NCBI RefSeq assembly: GCF_030651185.1
Contig: NZ_JAUSCJ010000032.1
Location: 102,479 to 166,478 of the forward strand
Length of the DNA stretch: 64,000 nt
Reading direction: 5' to 3'
From: Phenylobacterium sp.
GTDB lineage: Bacteria; Pseudomonadota; Alphaproteobacteria; Caulobacterales; Caulobacteraceae
A program made the translations under genes and the position numbers. The notes below the pieces were generated by a model. That model was not told the origin of the DNA, ran no database searches, and saw only the letters and a list, made by a program, of their open reading frames with translations. Positions 45,635 to 53,732 of this stretch are shown here, in pieces. Positions within the stretch are counted from its first letter, which is position 1. Each line of letters starts with the position of its first letter.

Positions 45635-46246
45635 TCACCACAGGCTCGCCGCCGCCCGCGCCGGCCACTCGGCGTCGTAGGCCTCCCCGCCCTGGGCCCC
45701 CGAACTCGCCGCGCTCAGCATCTGACCGGCGCTCGGCAACTTCGCCGGGTCCACGTGCTTGGCCGGATTCCACAGGTCGGCGCGGATCACCGCCCGCGCG
45801 CACTGGAAGAAGACGGTGTCGATTGTGATGACGATCACGCAGCGGGGCGGCTTGCCCTCCATCCGGAAGGCCGCCAGCAGATCCTCGTCGGTCCGCAGTT
45901 CCGCCCGCCCGTTCACCCGCAGGGTCGAGCCCGAGCCGGGGATCAGGAACAGCAGGGCCACGCGCGGGTCCCGCACGATATTGCGCAGCGAGTCGGCCCG
46001 GTTGTTGCCCCGCCGGTCGGGCATCAGCAGGGTCTTGGCATCGGCGATCCGCACCACCTCGCCCGCGTCCCCGCGCGGCGAGCAGTCCAGCCCCTCGGGC
46101 CCCACCGTCGCCAGGGCGGCGAAGGGTGAGGCCTCGATCACCGCGTGGTACTCGGCGTTGAGGTGGTCCAACTCCTTCAGGGTGGAGGAAGGGCCGGGCA
46201 GGCCGTACAGGGCTTCCAAATCTTCGATCGTCGTCAGGGCGGGCAT
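45635..46246 (-). CDS. Pyridoxamine 5'-phosphate oxidase-like FMN-binding protein
   Basis: 203 residues, split-barrel flavin fold. FAALATVGPEGLDCSPRGDA and ADAKTLLMPDRRGNNRADSL are the usual FMN-binding segments, with PRVALLFLIPGSGSTLRVNG following. Such proteins reduce or bind flavin-dependent substrates; function unknown. It is convergent with the kinase gene 2 nt away and divergent from the LysR gene. Confidence 0.88.
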   Translation of the reverse strand: MPALTTIEDLEALYGLPGPSSTLKELDHLNAEYHAVIEASPFAALATVGPEGLDCSPRGDAGEVVRIADAKTLLMPDRRGNNRADSLRNIVRDPRVALLFLIPGSGSTLRVNGRAELRTDEDLLAAFRMEGKPPRCVIVITIDTVFFQCARAVIRADLWNPAKHVDPAKLPSAGQMLSAASSGAQGGEAYDAEWPARAAASLW

Positions 46247-46339
46247 GTGTGAGCTTTCATCACCAGGCCGACACCATCTTCCAATCCACGCGGCAATAAA
46301 ATTGACTAGTCCGCCACCATCGGTGAGAAATTCTCACAG

Positions 46340-47218
46340 ATGCGCCAGCTTCCGCCCCTCTCGGCCCTGCGGGCCTTCGACGCCGCCGCCCGCCTGGGCT
46401 CGGTGACCCGCGCGGCGGAGGAACTTGGCCGCACCCACGGGGCGGTCAGCCGCCAGATCCGCAGCCTGCAGGCGCATCTGGGCGCGCCCCTGTTCGACAA
46501 GGCCGGCGCCGGACTGCGCCTGAACGCCCAGGGGCAGGCCCTCCAGGCCGTGGTCGCCGAGGCTCTCGACCGGCTGGAACAGGGCTGGCGGCGCGTGCGC
46601 GACGAGGCCCGCGGCCCCGGCGTCCATGTGGCCTGCAGCGCCACCTTCGCCACCCGCTGGCTGGCCCCGCGCCTGGCCGACTTCTACCGCGCCCACCCGC
46701 AGGTCCGCGTCCGCCTCTCCATGACCTCGGCCCGCGAGATGCGCGACGAGGGCGCCGACCTGGTGATCGCCTGGGACTGGAAGGCTTTCCCCGCCGCCGA
46801 CCAGGCCCGCGCCATCCCGTTGGCCCCCGTCGCCTTCGGCCCGGTCTGCGCGCCGGGCTATCCCTTGGACGAGATCCTGGGCCGGGAGATCGCCGTCCCC
46901 TGCCGCATCGACCACGATTTCACCTCCAGCGCCTGGGACCAGTGGTCGGCGGTCACCGGCCGCGCGGTGAGCGGCGCGACCGAACTCAGCTTCCCCCACA
47001 CCCATCTCTGCATCGAGGCGGCCATCGCCGGGCTTGGCGTGGCCCTGGTGGAACGGCGGCTGATCGGCGCCGAGCTGGCCGACGGGCGGCTGCGGGCGCC
47101 CGCGGGGTTTGCGACATTTCAGCAAAGCTTGGTGGCTATTCCGTCAGGGGAGCGTTACCAGTCCCCCTCTGCCCGGCTTTTCATCGATTGGCTGGGTGCG
47201 GCGCTTACCAGCGGCTGA
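46340..47218 (+). CDS. LysR-family transcriptional regulator (GcvA-like)
   Basis: 292 residues. HTH at about 1-62: LSALRAFDAAARLGSVTRAA, then AVSRQIRSLQAHLGAPLFDK. The C-terminal substrate-binding domain (FATRWLAPRLADFYRAHPQV) fits the GcvA branch, whose targets vary. It is divergent from the PPOX gene, its likely target, with a 93-nt shared region. Confidence 0.94.
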   Translation: MRQLPPLSALRAFDAAARLGSVTRAAEELGRTHGAVSRQIRSLQAHLGAPLFDKAGAGLRLNAQGQALQAVVAEALDRLEQGWRRVRDEARGPGVHVACSATFATRWLAPRLADFYRAHPQVRVRLSMTSAREMRDEGADLVIAWDWKAFPAADQARAIPLAPVAFGPVCAPGYPLDEILGREIAVPCRIDHDFTSSAWDQWSAVTGRAVSGATELSFPHTHLCIEAAIAGLGVALVERRLIGAELADGRLRAPAGFATFQQSLVAIPSGERYQSPSARLFIDWLGAALTSG

Positions 47219-47297
47219 CCCTCGCCCCGGCGACGGACAGCCCTTCGGGCCCTGGCTAGTCCTAGCCCGGGGTGCGCCGAGGTCACGGAAAAACGAG

Positions 47298-47867
47298 ATG
47301 GTCGGAACTGTCCTGGCTCGGCTGCGCGCCGCCACCGCCGATGCGCAACAGCGCCTAGAAACCCGCCTCGACATGGTGACCCAGCTGTCGGTGCCCGCCG
47401 ACCGCCGCCGGCTGGTGGAGCGCTTCCACGCCTGGCATGTCGGGTGCGAGACGACCATGGCGCCGCTGCTCTCCGATATCGTCGGCCTGGGCTATGCCGG
47501 CCGCCGCCGCTCGGTGGAGCTCATCAGCGACCTGGCCGTGCTCGGGGGCCAACCCCAGACCGGCCGCCGCATCGCCGCCCCGGCCAACGCCGCCGAGGCC
47601 CTGGGCCGGCTCTATGTGCTGGAGGAAGCGACCCAGGGGGGCAAGGTCATCGCCCGCCAGCTCGCCGCCCGCAGCCTGAACATGACCGGCCTGTCCTTCC
47701 TCGACCCCTACGGCGCCGAGACCGGTGAGCGCTGGCGCAAGTTCGTGCTGATCCTCGAGCGTGAGGGCGCGGTGTCGGAAAAGGCTGCCGAGGCCATCGT
47801 GCGCGGCGCCGTGGCGGGCTTCACCCACGCTGAACGCTGGCTGTGCGAACCGGCCTCGGTGGCCTGA
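47298..47867 (+). CDS. Heme-oxygenase-like protein lacking proximal His
   Basis: 189 residues from the ATG at 47298. The helical heme-oxygenase fold is recognised from LARLRAATADAQQRLETRLD at the N-terminus and LGRLYVLEEATQGGKVIARQ, the distal helix with the Gly pair. Canonical enzymes have AT-x3-His-x2-LE with the proximal heme ligand; here it is AT-x3-Gln. The protein may not cleave heme or may use another ligand. No bacteriophytochrome gene is next to it. Confidence 0.82.
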   Translation: MVGTVLARLRAATADAQQRLETRLDMVTQLSVPADRRRLVERFHAWHVGCETTMAPLLSDIVGLGYAGRRRSVELISDLAVLGGQPQTGRRIAAPANAAEALGRLYVLEEATQGGKVIARQLAARSLNMTGLSFLDPYGAETGERWRKFVLILEREGAVSEKAAEAIVRGAVAGFTHAERWLCEPASVA

Positions 47868-47889
47868 CCCCGCGCGGTCGGGGGGCTCT

Positions 47890-48855
47890 CTAGAGCCCCT
47901 TCAGCCACGGAATCAGCCGCGCGTTCACCTCCTCGGGCCGTTCCTGCTGGGTCCAGTGGCCGCAGCCTTCCAGGATGTCGGCGCCGCGCAGGTCGGTCAT
48001 CTCCTCGCCCATGATCGCCAGCAGGTCGCCGCGTCCCAGCATGGACAGCACCAGGTCGCGCTCGCCGCCGATGAACAGCGACGGCTGCTCGATCTTGCGG
48101 CCCTCGAATTTCGACAGGTACTCGAAGTCCCGCTGGTGGTTGCGGTAGCGGCTGACCGGCCCGAAGAACCCGGAGCCGGCGAATTCGGCGGCGTAATAGT
48201 CCAGGTCGGCGTCGCTCAGCCAGGCGGGGAAGGGATCGGGATCCACCAGCCCCTCCAGCAGGCTCTGGCCGTGGACCTTGTCGTTGGGCCAGGTCCCGTC
48301 CGGGGCGTCGCCGCTGATGGCGTAGTAGAACTTGCGGATGCTCATCCGCGGATCGGCCTCCAGTTCGGCCTCCGGCGGACCCACCTCCTGGAACCAGGCC
48401 TGGTAGAAGAATTTGCCGCGCTGCGTGAACACCTTGTCCACCAGGTCCATGAAGCTGGTCTTGGGCACGCCCGTATAGGGCACCGACAGCCCCGCCACCG
48501 CCCGCACCCGGTCAGGCCGGATCAGGGCCGAGTGCCAGACGATGGGCGCGCCCCAGTCGTGGCCCACCAGCACCGCCTTCTCGCCCGGCGTCAGGTGCTC
48601 GATGAGGGCGGCGACATCGCCCACCATGTGCTCCATGTCATAGGCGCTGATGTCGGTGGGCTTGCCCGACCCGCCATAGCCCCGCACGTCGATGGCGCAG
48701 GCGGTGAAGCCGGCGGCCGCGATCGGCCCCATCTGGTGGCGCCAGCTGTACCAGCTCTCCGGAAAGCCATGCACCAGGACCACCAGGGGCCCCTCGCCCT
48801 CCATCGCCACCCGCAGGGAGACGTCGGGCAGGTCGATATTGCGGAACTCGGGCAT
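47890..48855 (-). CDS. Epoxide hydrolase-type alpha/beta hydrolase
   Basis: 321 residues. HGFPESWYSWRHQM is the HGxP oxyanion region, VLVGHDWGAPIVWHSAL contains the nucleophile Asp, and the His is in GCGHWTQQERPEEVN. Cap-domain Tyr residues (YYAISGD, YYAAEF) are in the positions expected for epoxide ring opening. The substrate is unknown. It is convergent with the heme-oxygenase-like gene. Confidence 0.93.
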   Translation of the reverse strand: MPEFRNIDLPDVSLRVAMEGEGPLVVLVHGFPESWYSWRHQMGPIAAAGFTACAIDVRGYGGSGKPTDISAYDMEHMVGDVAALIEHLTPGEKAVLVGHDWGAPIVWHSALIRPDRVRAVAGLSVPYTGVPKTSFMDLVDKVFTQRGKFFYQAWFQEVGPPEAELEADPRMSIRKFYYAISGDAPDGTWPNDKVHGQSLLEGLVDPDPFPAWLSDADLDYYAAEFAGSGFFGPVSRYRNHQRDFEYLSKFEGRKIEQPSLFIGGERDLVLSMLGRGDLLAIMGEEMTDLRGADILEGCGHWTQQERPEEVNARLIPWLKGL

Positions 48856-48910
48856 GGGCGGTCCTCCTGAACCGTCAGGCTAGGCCCATGCCGCCGGGGC
48901 CGCCAAACGC

Positions 48911-48940
48911 AAAAAAGCCCGCCGGGGAGGGCGGGCTTTT
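48911..48940 (-). terminator. Intrinsic terminator of urcA copy 1
   Basis: AAAGCCCGCC stem with CTCCCC loop, then GGCGGGCTTTTTT on the minus strand, 37 nt after the UrcA stop. The plus-strand A-run gives the U-tract. Confidence 0.85.
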
Positions 48941-48977
48941 CGCGCTGTCCATCCCCGGCTGGGGAGGAAGGGATGGT

Positions 48978-49307
48978 TCAGCGGGCGGCGAGTTGCGAGC
49001 GGCCGTAGGCGGCCACCTGGCTGCGCTGCGACTGGGTCAGGCTGTCGATGGCCTCGGCGCGGACCGCCTCGACGCAGCCGTCGGTGTTGACCATGCGGGT
49101 CCCGACGTCCTGGCGCTGGGCGGCGCACATCTTGCCCGCGACCTTGTCCAGGCGCTGCTCGAAGGCGGCGACGCCGGCGGCGGTGGAGAGATCACCCACC
49201 TTCAGGCTCATCGGCGCGGCATGGGCCGCCGTGGTCAGGGCGAGCATGGGGATGGCGGCCAGGGCGAGCGTGGCGGCGGAAACGATCTTGGTGGTGAGCT
49301 TGGACAT
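48978..49307 (-). CDS. UrcA-family exported protein, copy 1
   Basis: 109 residues. Signal peptide ends about residue 30 (LTTAAHAAPM). Mature part: VGDLSTAAGVAAFEQRLDKV and VNTDGCVEAVRAEAIDSLTQ, with a Cys pair (MCAAQ and DGC) likely to form a disulfide. This matches the UrcA family of small exported proteins of unknown function. A paralog of identical length follows at 49576. Both have the same promoter motif 100 nt upstream. Confidence 0.88.
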   Translation of the reverse strand: MSKLTTKIVSAATLALAAIPMLALTTAAHAAPMSLKVGDLSTAAGVAAFEQRLDKVAGKMCAAQRQDVGTRMVNTDGCVEAVRAEAIDSLTQSQRSQVAAYGRSQLAAR

Positions 49308-49406
49308 GGTGCGGATCCCTCTGGGTCTTCGATGTGGTGGGCGGCGACACGCCGCCGATGACTGAGGAGATAGACCCCCTGTTCACCGATGTCCCGTGAA
49401 GTTCAA

Positions 49407-49425
49407 GTAATGACAGAGATTTAAG
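49407..49425 (-). promoter_or_regulatory. Shared urcA promoter element, copy 1
   Basis: 19-nt sequence CTTAAATCTCTGTCATTAC on the minus strand, identical to 50005-50023, exactly 100 nt upstream of the start codon of this gene in both places. Confidence 0.75.
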
Positions 49426-49510
49426 ATCATTACGGGAAGTACATGTTTGTTACCCGCGTCACGTTACTTAACGCGCGGTAACAATTGGGATCGGGGGGTA
49501 ACCCAAACGC

Positions 49511-49538
49511 AAAGAAGCCCGCCGGTGAGGGCGGGCTT
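49511..49538 (-). terminator. Intrinsic terminator of urcA copy 2
   Basis: AAGCCCGCC / GGCGGGCTT stem with CTCACC loop, then CTTTG on the minus strand, 37 nt after the copy 2 stop. The spacing from the stop equals that of copy 1. Confidence 0.75.
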
Positions 49539-49575
49539 CCAGGCTGGGGTCTCCCGACTGGGGAGGAAGGAGATC

Positions 49576-49905
49576 CTAGCGGGCGGCCAGTTGCGAGACG
49601 CCGCTGGCGGCGATCTGGCGGCGCTGGCTGGCCGAGAGCTTGTCGATGGCCTCGGCGCGGACCGCCTCGCGGCAGCCGTCGGTGTTCACCATCCGGGTCC
49701 CGACGCCCGCCGTCAGGCCCTGGCAGACGTTGGCGGCGACCTTGTCGATGCGCTGTTCAAAGGCGGCGACGCCGGCGGCGGTGGAGAGGTCGCCGACGGT
49801 GACGCTCATCGGGGCGGCGTGGGCGGCGGTGGTCAGGGCCAGCATGGGAACGGCGGCCAGGGCCAGGGTGGCGAGGCCGGAAACGGTCTGGGTCAGATTG
49901 AACAT
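49576..49905 (-). CDS. UrcA-family exported protein, copy 2
   Basis: 109 residues from ATG 49905. Signal peptide ends LTTAAHAAPM as in copy 1. Mature part has VGDLSTAAGVAAFEQRIDKV and VNTDGCREAVRAEAIDKLSA. By eye about 73% identical to the copy at 48978-49307 with no gaps; differences cluster in the N-terminus and around the first Cys. Tandem duplication followed by divergence is the likely origin. Function unknown. Confidence 0.88.
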   Translation of the reverse strand: MFNLTQTVSGLATLALAAVPMLALTTAAHAAPMSVTVGDLSTAAGVAAFEQRIDKVAANVCQGLTAGVGTRMVNTDGCREAVRAEAIDKLSASQRRQIAASGVSQLAAR

Positions 49906-50004
49906 GGTGGGGTCCCTCTTGAGGTCTCGAATGTGTGTGGCTGCGTTGCGCCGCCGATGACTTCGAAATACGAGGGCCGACTTCGGAAGTCTTGTGAATA
50001 CCAG

Positions 50005-50023
50005 GTAATGACAGAGATTTAAG
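50005..50023 (-). promoter_or_regulatory. Shared urcA promoter element, copy 2
   Basis: Identical 19-nt element to 49407-49425, 100 nt upstream of the copy 2 start. The surrounding ~100 nt also aligns loosely. Confidence 0.75.
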
Positions 50024-50086
50024 GGAGTTACCGAACGTACATACATGACGTCCGGGTAACAGTACTTAACGGGCTGTAATGCTTCA

Positions 50087-50233
50087 ATTCCTCCCCCTGC
50101 GGGGGAGGGGGACCGCCGTAGGCGGTGGAAGGGGCTAGGCCCAGGCGGCTTCCACGGCCCAAACCCCCTCCGTCTCACAGGCTTCGCCCGCGATCCACCT
50201 CCCCCGACACGGCCTGCGGCCTTGGGGGAGGAA
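50087..50233. repeat. GC-rich inverted repeat, family C
   Basis: Starts TTCCTCCCCCTGCGGGGGAG and ends CTTGGGGGAGGAA, next to the stop codon of the methyltransferase-like gene on its right. Very similar to the copy at 55097-55242. Confidence 0.85.
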
Positions 50234-50902
50234 CTAGACGTTCACCGCCAGCCAGATCACGTGCCGCGCGCCGCGCTTGCCGCCGCCGGCGCGGACGCCG
50301 ACCACTTCCACGGCGAACCCCGCCGATTTCAGCCGCCTGGTGAACGCCTCGCTCGGCGCTGACGACCACACCGCCAGCACCCCGCCCGGCGACAGGGCCG
50401 CCCGCGCCGCCGCCAGCCCGCCGCGGCTGTAGAGCCGGTCGTTCTCCTTGCGGCTCAGCCCCTCGGGCCCATTGTCCACGTCCAGCAGGATGGCGTCATA
50501 GGCCTTGGCCCCCGCCCCGATCGCCGCGCTCACATCGCCCAGCACCACCCTGACCCTCGGGTCCTCCAGGCAGCCGGCCGACAGATGCGCCATCGGCCCG
50601 CGCGCCCAATCCACCACCTGCGGCACCAGCTCGCCCACCACCACCTTGGCCTTGGGCCCCAAGGCCGCGAGCGCCGCGCGCAGGGTGAAGCCCATGCCAT
50701 AGCCGCCGATCAGCAGCCGGGCCGACGGTCCCGTCCGCGCGATCACCAGGGTCGCCAACGCCTCCTCCGACCCGCTCAGCCGGCTGTTCATCAGCTCGTT
50801 GGCCCCGGTCATGATCGAATACTCGGCGCCACGCCGCATCAGCCGCAACTCGCCGCCGCCGTCGGGGACAACAGCGGTGTCCAGGTGTTCCCAGGGGATC
50901 AT
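50234..50902 (-). CDS. Spermidine-synthase-like methyltransferase-fold protein
   Basis: 222 residues. The SAM-type nucleotide loop LLIGGYGMGFTLRAALAAL, the acidic VVVGELVPQVVDWARG strand, and AYDAILLDVDNGPEGL with a likely ligand Asp match the spermidine synthase family. Without the substrate-specific domain it may be a general aminopropyl- or methyltransferase-like protein. It is divergent from the small exported gene at 50982. Confidence 0.82.
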   Translation of the reverse strand: MIPWEHLDTAVVPDGGGELRLMRRGAEYSIMTGANELMNSRLSGSEEALATLVIARTGPSARLLIGGYGMGFTLRAALAALGPKAKVVVGELVPQVVDWARGPMAHLSAGCLEDPRVRVVLGDVSAAIGAGAKAYDAILLDVDNGPEGLSRKENDRLYSRGGLAAARAALSPGGVLAVWSSAPSEAFTRRLKSAGFAVEVVGVRAGGGKRGARHVIWLAVNV

Positions 50903-50981
50903 GGCGTCCTTCTAGCGCAACGGGACGTAACCTCGCCAGCCGCCGCCCGAACTGATCTGATAGACGCCCAAGGAGCCCGCC

Positions 50982-51302
50982 ATGACCCGCCTGCTGCTGA
51001 CCGCGGCCGTCCTCGCCAGCCTGGCCGGCGCGGCTCACGCCCAGACCAGCCTGACCACAGCCGTCTTCGCCAGCCCCGCCCCGCGCGTTTCCATCGCCCC
51101 GGAAATCGCCCAGGCCAACGCCCTGCGCGCCGCCGGCATCGCGAAAACCTCCGTCGACCACAGCTTCTCACGCAGCGCCACGGCCTCGCTGGGCTTCCTC
51201 TGCGGCCTGCAGCCCCGCGCCGACGAGGCCATCGGCTCGGCCCACGGCTTCGACAGCCAGGGCCGCTTCCTCGGCGCCAAGCTCAGCTTCGCGTTCCGCT
51301 GA
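50982..51302 (+). CDS. Small exported protein, unknown function
   Basis: 106 residues with a clear signal peptide (MTRLLLTAAVLASLAGAAHA, residues 1-20). The mature part is Ser/Ala-rich and contains SATASLGFLCGLQPRADEAI and ends SFAFR, a C-terminal Phe as seen in outer-membrane proteins. I do not know the family. CAAGGAGCCCGCC precedes the start. Its stop overlaps the next start (TGATG). Confidence 0.65.
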   Translation: MTRLLLTAAVLASLAGAAHAQTSLTTAVFASPAPRVSIAPEIAQANALRAAGIAKTSVDHSFSRSATASLGFLCGLQPRADEAIGSAHGFDSQGRFLGAKLSFAFR

Positions 51303-51718
51303 TGGAGATCCGCATCCTGGGCGCGGGCGACGAGGCCCTGCTGGTCGACGCCGTGAACCTCTCCGACGAGGGCCCGATCACCGCGGCCGCCGCGACCCGC
51401 CACCTGGCCGATCCCGACCTGGTCAATGTGGTGGCCATCGAGGACGGGGTGGTGGCGGGCTTCATCTACGGCCACGTCCTGCGCCGCTTCGAGGCGACCA
51501 GCTTCTTCATCTACTCGGTGGATGTCGACGAGGCCTTCCAGCGCCGCGGCCTGGCCAAGGCCATGCTGGCCGCCCTGCGCGATCTGGGGCGCACCGGCCG
51601 CTGGGACGAGATGTTCGTCTTCACCAACGCCGGGAACGCCCCCGCCATGGCCCTCTACGCCAGCGCCGGCGGCCTCCGCCCCAACCCCGACGACGTCATG
51701 TTCGACTTCGAGGGATAG
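51302..51718 (+). CDS. GNAT-family N-acetyltransferase
   Basis: 138 residues from the ATG at 51302. Acetyl-CoA loop: VDVDEAFQRRGLAKAMLAAL (Q/RxxGxA). C-terminal FVFTNAGNAPAMALYASAGG is the usual late GNAT motif. No signal peptide. The ATG overlaps the stop of the previous gene, so it is translated with it. Substrate unknown. Confidence 0.9.
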   Translation: MEIRILGAGDEALLVDAVNLSDEGPITAAAATRHLADPDLVNVVAIEDGVVAGFIYGHVLRRFEATSFFIYSVDVDEAFQRRGLAKAMLAALRDLGRTGRWDEMFVFTNAGNAPAMALYASAGGLRPNPDDVMFDFEG

Positions 51719-51736
51719 GGTTTCACCCCCCTTGAC

Positions 51737-51861
51737 CGTCATGGCCGGGCTTGTCCCGGCCACCCATGATCTCCGTGGCCCACCAAGGACCACGGGCACG
51801 CGCCGCGCGATCTACGGATCGGCGGAGATCATGGGTCCCCGGGACAAGCCCGGGGATGACG
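51737..51861. repeat. 125-nt palindromic repeat, family B, copy 2
   Basis: Arms of about 39 nt (CGTCATGGCCGGGCTTGTCC at left) with a few mismatches to the right arm, core ACCACGGGCACGCGCCGCG. Same total length as 40720-40844. It ends 15 nt from the VOC gene stop. Confidence 0.85.
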
Positions 51862-51876
51862 AATGGAGGGAGGGAC

Positions 51877-52257
51877 TTAAGCGCGCGGCATCCGGTACAG
51901 GCCGCAGATCTTGTTGCCGTCCGGATCGCGCAGATAGGCCAGGTACAGCCCCGACCCCTCGCGCTCGCCGGGCGGCTCTTCGATGGCCGTGCCGCCGTTG
52001 GCCACGCCCGCCGCGTGCCAGGCGTCGGCCTGTTCCGGCGACTCGCAAGCAAACCCGATGGTCCCGCCATTGGGCGCCGAGGCCGGCTCGCCGTCGATCG
52101 GCTTGGTCACCGAGAACACCCCGGTCTTGGTGCGATAGAACACGCGGCGCCCGCCATCGATATTGCCGGCCGGCACGCCCAGCGTCCCCAGCACGGCGTC
52201 ATAGAAGGTCTTTGACCGCTCGACGTCGTTGGTGCCAATCATGATGTGCGAAAACAT
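51877..52257 (-). CDS. VOC-family (glyoxalase-like) protein
   Basis: 126 residues. It begins MFSHIMIGTNDVERSKTFYD, with GTIGFACESPEQADAWHAAG and the end LYLAYLRDPDGNKICGLYRM, the standard vicinal oxygen chelate fold with a metal-binding His near the N-terminus and acid near the C-terminus. Members are glyoxalases, dioxygenases or resistance proteins; the substrate is unknown. Confidence 0.9.
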   Translation of the reverse strand: MFSHIMIGTNDVERSKTFYDAVLGTLGVPAGNIDGGRRVFYRTKTGVFSVTKPIDGEPASAPNGGTIGFACESPEQADAWHAAGVANGGTAIEEPPGEREGSGLYLAYLRDPDGNKICGLYRMPRA

Positions 52258-52328
52258 GGTGTCCTCCCGTTGTGTTGTTGGGGAGGGTTCTAGGACCCGC
52301 GACCCATCCGTGACAACGCCCCCTCTCC

Positions 52329-52437
52329 AATTCCTCCCCCACCGGGGGAGGGGGACCGCGTAGCGGTGGGGGGTTGGCGCATATCAAGGCCACCGACCCA
52401 AACCCGCTCCGTCCCGCGGGCCATCGCCCGCGATCCA
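52329..52437. repeat. Partial GC-rich repeat, family C
   Basis: Begins AATTCCTCCCCCACCGGGGG and continues GGGGGACCGCGTAGCGGTGG; the right terminal arm seen at 55231-55242 is missing. It lies between the VOC and hydrolase starts. Confidence 0.7.
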
Positions 52438-52533
52438 AGGCTCTGCCCGATTGGCGCGATCTGCGACGTCTCTGTCATTCCGCCACGGCCCTCCGCGCCC
52501 TAGGCTGTCCCGCAAGCTCAAGGAACGACGCGA

Positions 52534-53718
52534 ATGGAATATCTCGTGGGAGCGGGCCTCGGCCTGGCGGTCGGCGCCATGGCCACCCAGGTGGGCTTTG
52601 ACCGCGGACGGGCCTTCTATCCGGTGGTCCTGATCGTGGTCGCCTCCTACTACGACCTCTTCGCCGTCATGGGCGGGTCCCTGCCGGCGCTGGGGTTCGA
52701 GACCCTGGGCCTGGCCGCCTTCCTGGCCGTGGCGGTGCTGGGCTTCCGGACCAATCTCTGGTGGATCGTCGCGGCCCTGGCCGCCCACGGGATCCTAGAC
52801 CTGTTCCACGCCCGCCTGGTGGACAATCCCGGCGTCCCGTCCTGGTGGCCGGCCTTCTGCCTCACCTACGACCTCACCGCCGCCGCCTGGCTGGCCCGGC
52901 GCCTGCTGCGGACCCGCCGCGTCGAGAGCCCCGGCCACGGCATCCTCGCCGCCGCCCTGGCCGCCGGCGCCCTGTTCGGAACCGGCGCCAGCGCGGCGCC
53001 CGCCGCCGTCGTCCAGGCCGACGGCCACGCGGTCGCCTATCAGGTCCAGGGCCAGGGCCGCCCGGTCCTGGTGCTGATCTCCGGCCTGGGGGACGGCATG
53101 GCCTCGTTCCGCGAGGTGGCCCCCGACCTCGCCGCCCACGGCGCCGTCATCCTTTACGACCGCGCCGGCTACGGCGGCAGCGGCGCGCCTGCGGGACCCC
53201 GCGACGCTGAGGCGGTGGACCGCGAGCTCGACGCCCTGCTGGCCGCCTCCGGCGTGCCCAGCCCCTATGTCCTGGCGGGCCATTCCATCGGTGGTCTGTA
53301 TGCGGAGTATTTCGCCGCCCGTCATCCGGACAAGGTCGCCGGCCTGATCCTGGAGGAGTCCCGCCCCGCCGGCTTCACCGCCCGCTGCCAGGCCGCCGGC
53401 CTGTCGATGTGCGTCGCCACTCCGGCCATGATGACCTTCGCCCCCCTGGGCGCCCAGGCCGAGGTCGCCGCCCTGGACGCGGCGGTGGCCCAGGTGGAGG
53501 CCCTGGCGCCGGCTGCCGGAAAGCCCGTCCTCGTGCTCTCCCGCGCGCCTGGCGCCAAGCCCATGGACCGCCTCTGGACCCAGGCCCAGTCCGACCTCGC
53601 CGCCCGCTACCCCGGCGCCCTCCACCGCACGGCGCCGGCCGGCGGCCACTATGTTCACCGCGACCAGCGCGCCTGGTTCGTGGACGAGGTCACGGCCTTC
53701 CTGGCGACCGTTCCCTAG
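52534..53718 (+). CDS. Membrane domain fused to alpha/beta hydrolase
   Basis: 394 residues. The first ~135 residues have four hydrophobic helices (about 3-20, 30-48, 57-72, 74-92) and a short loop. Residues 139-156 (GILAAALAAGALFGTGASAA) look like an internal signal peptide. Residues 165-394 are an alpha/beta hydrolase with VLAGHSIGGLYAEYFAARHP (nucleophile Ser) and a late His in GGHYVHRDQR. It may arise from fusion of a small membrane gene with a secreted hydrolase gene. Substrate unknown. Confidence 0.8.
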   Translation: MEYLVGAGLGLAVGAMATQVGFDRGRAFYPVVLIVVASYYDLFAVMGGSLPALGFETLGLAAFLAVAVLGFRTNLWWIVAALAAHGILDLFHARLVDNPGVPSWWPAFCLTYDLTAAAWLARRLLRTRRVESPGHGILAAALAAGALFGTGASAAPAAVVQADGHAVAYQVQGQGRPVLVLISGLGDGMASFREVAPDLAAHGAVILYDRAGYGGSGAPAGPRDAEAVDRELDALLAASGVPSPYVLAGHSIGGLYAEYFAARHPDKVAGLILEESRPAGFTARCQAAGLSMCVATPAMMTFAPLGAQAEVAALDAAVAQVEALAPAAGKPVLVLSRAPGAKPMDRLWTQAQSDLAARYPGALHRTAPAGGHYVHRDQRAWFVDEVTAFLATVP

Positions 53719-53732
53719 CCGAGGCGGCGCCC

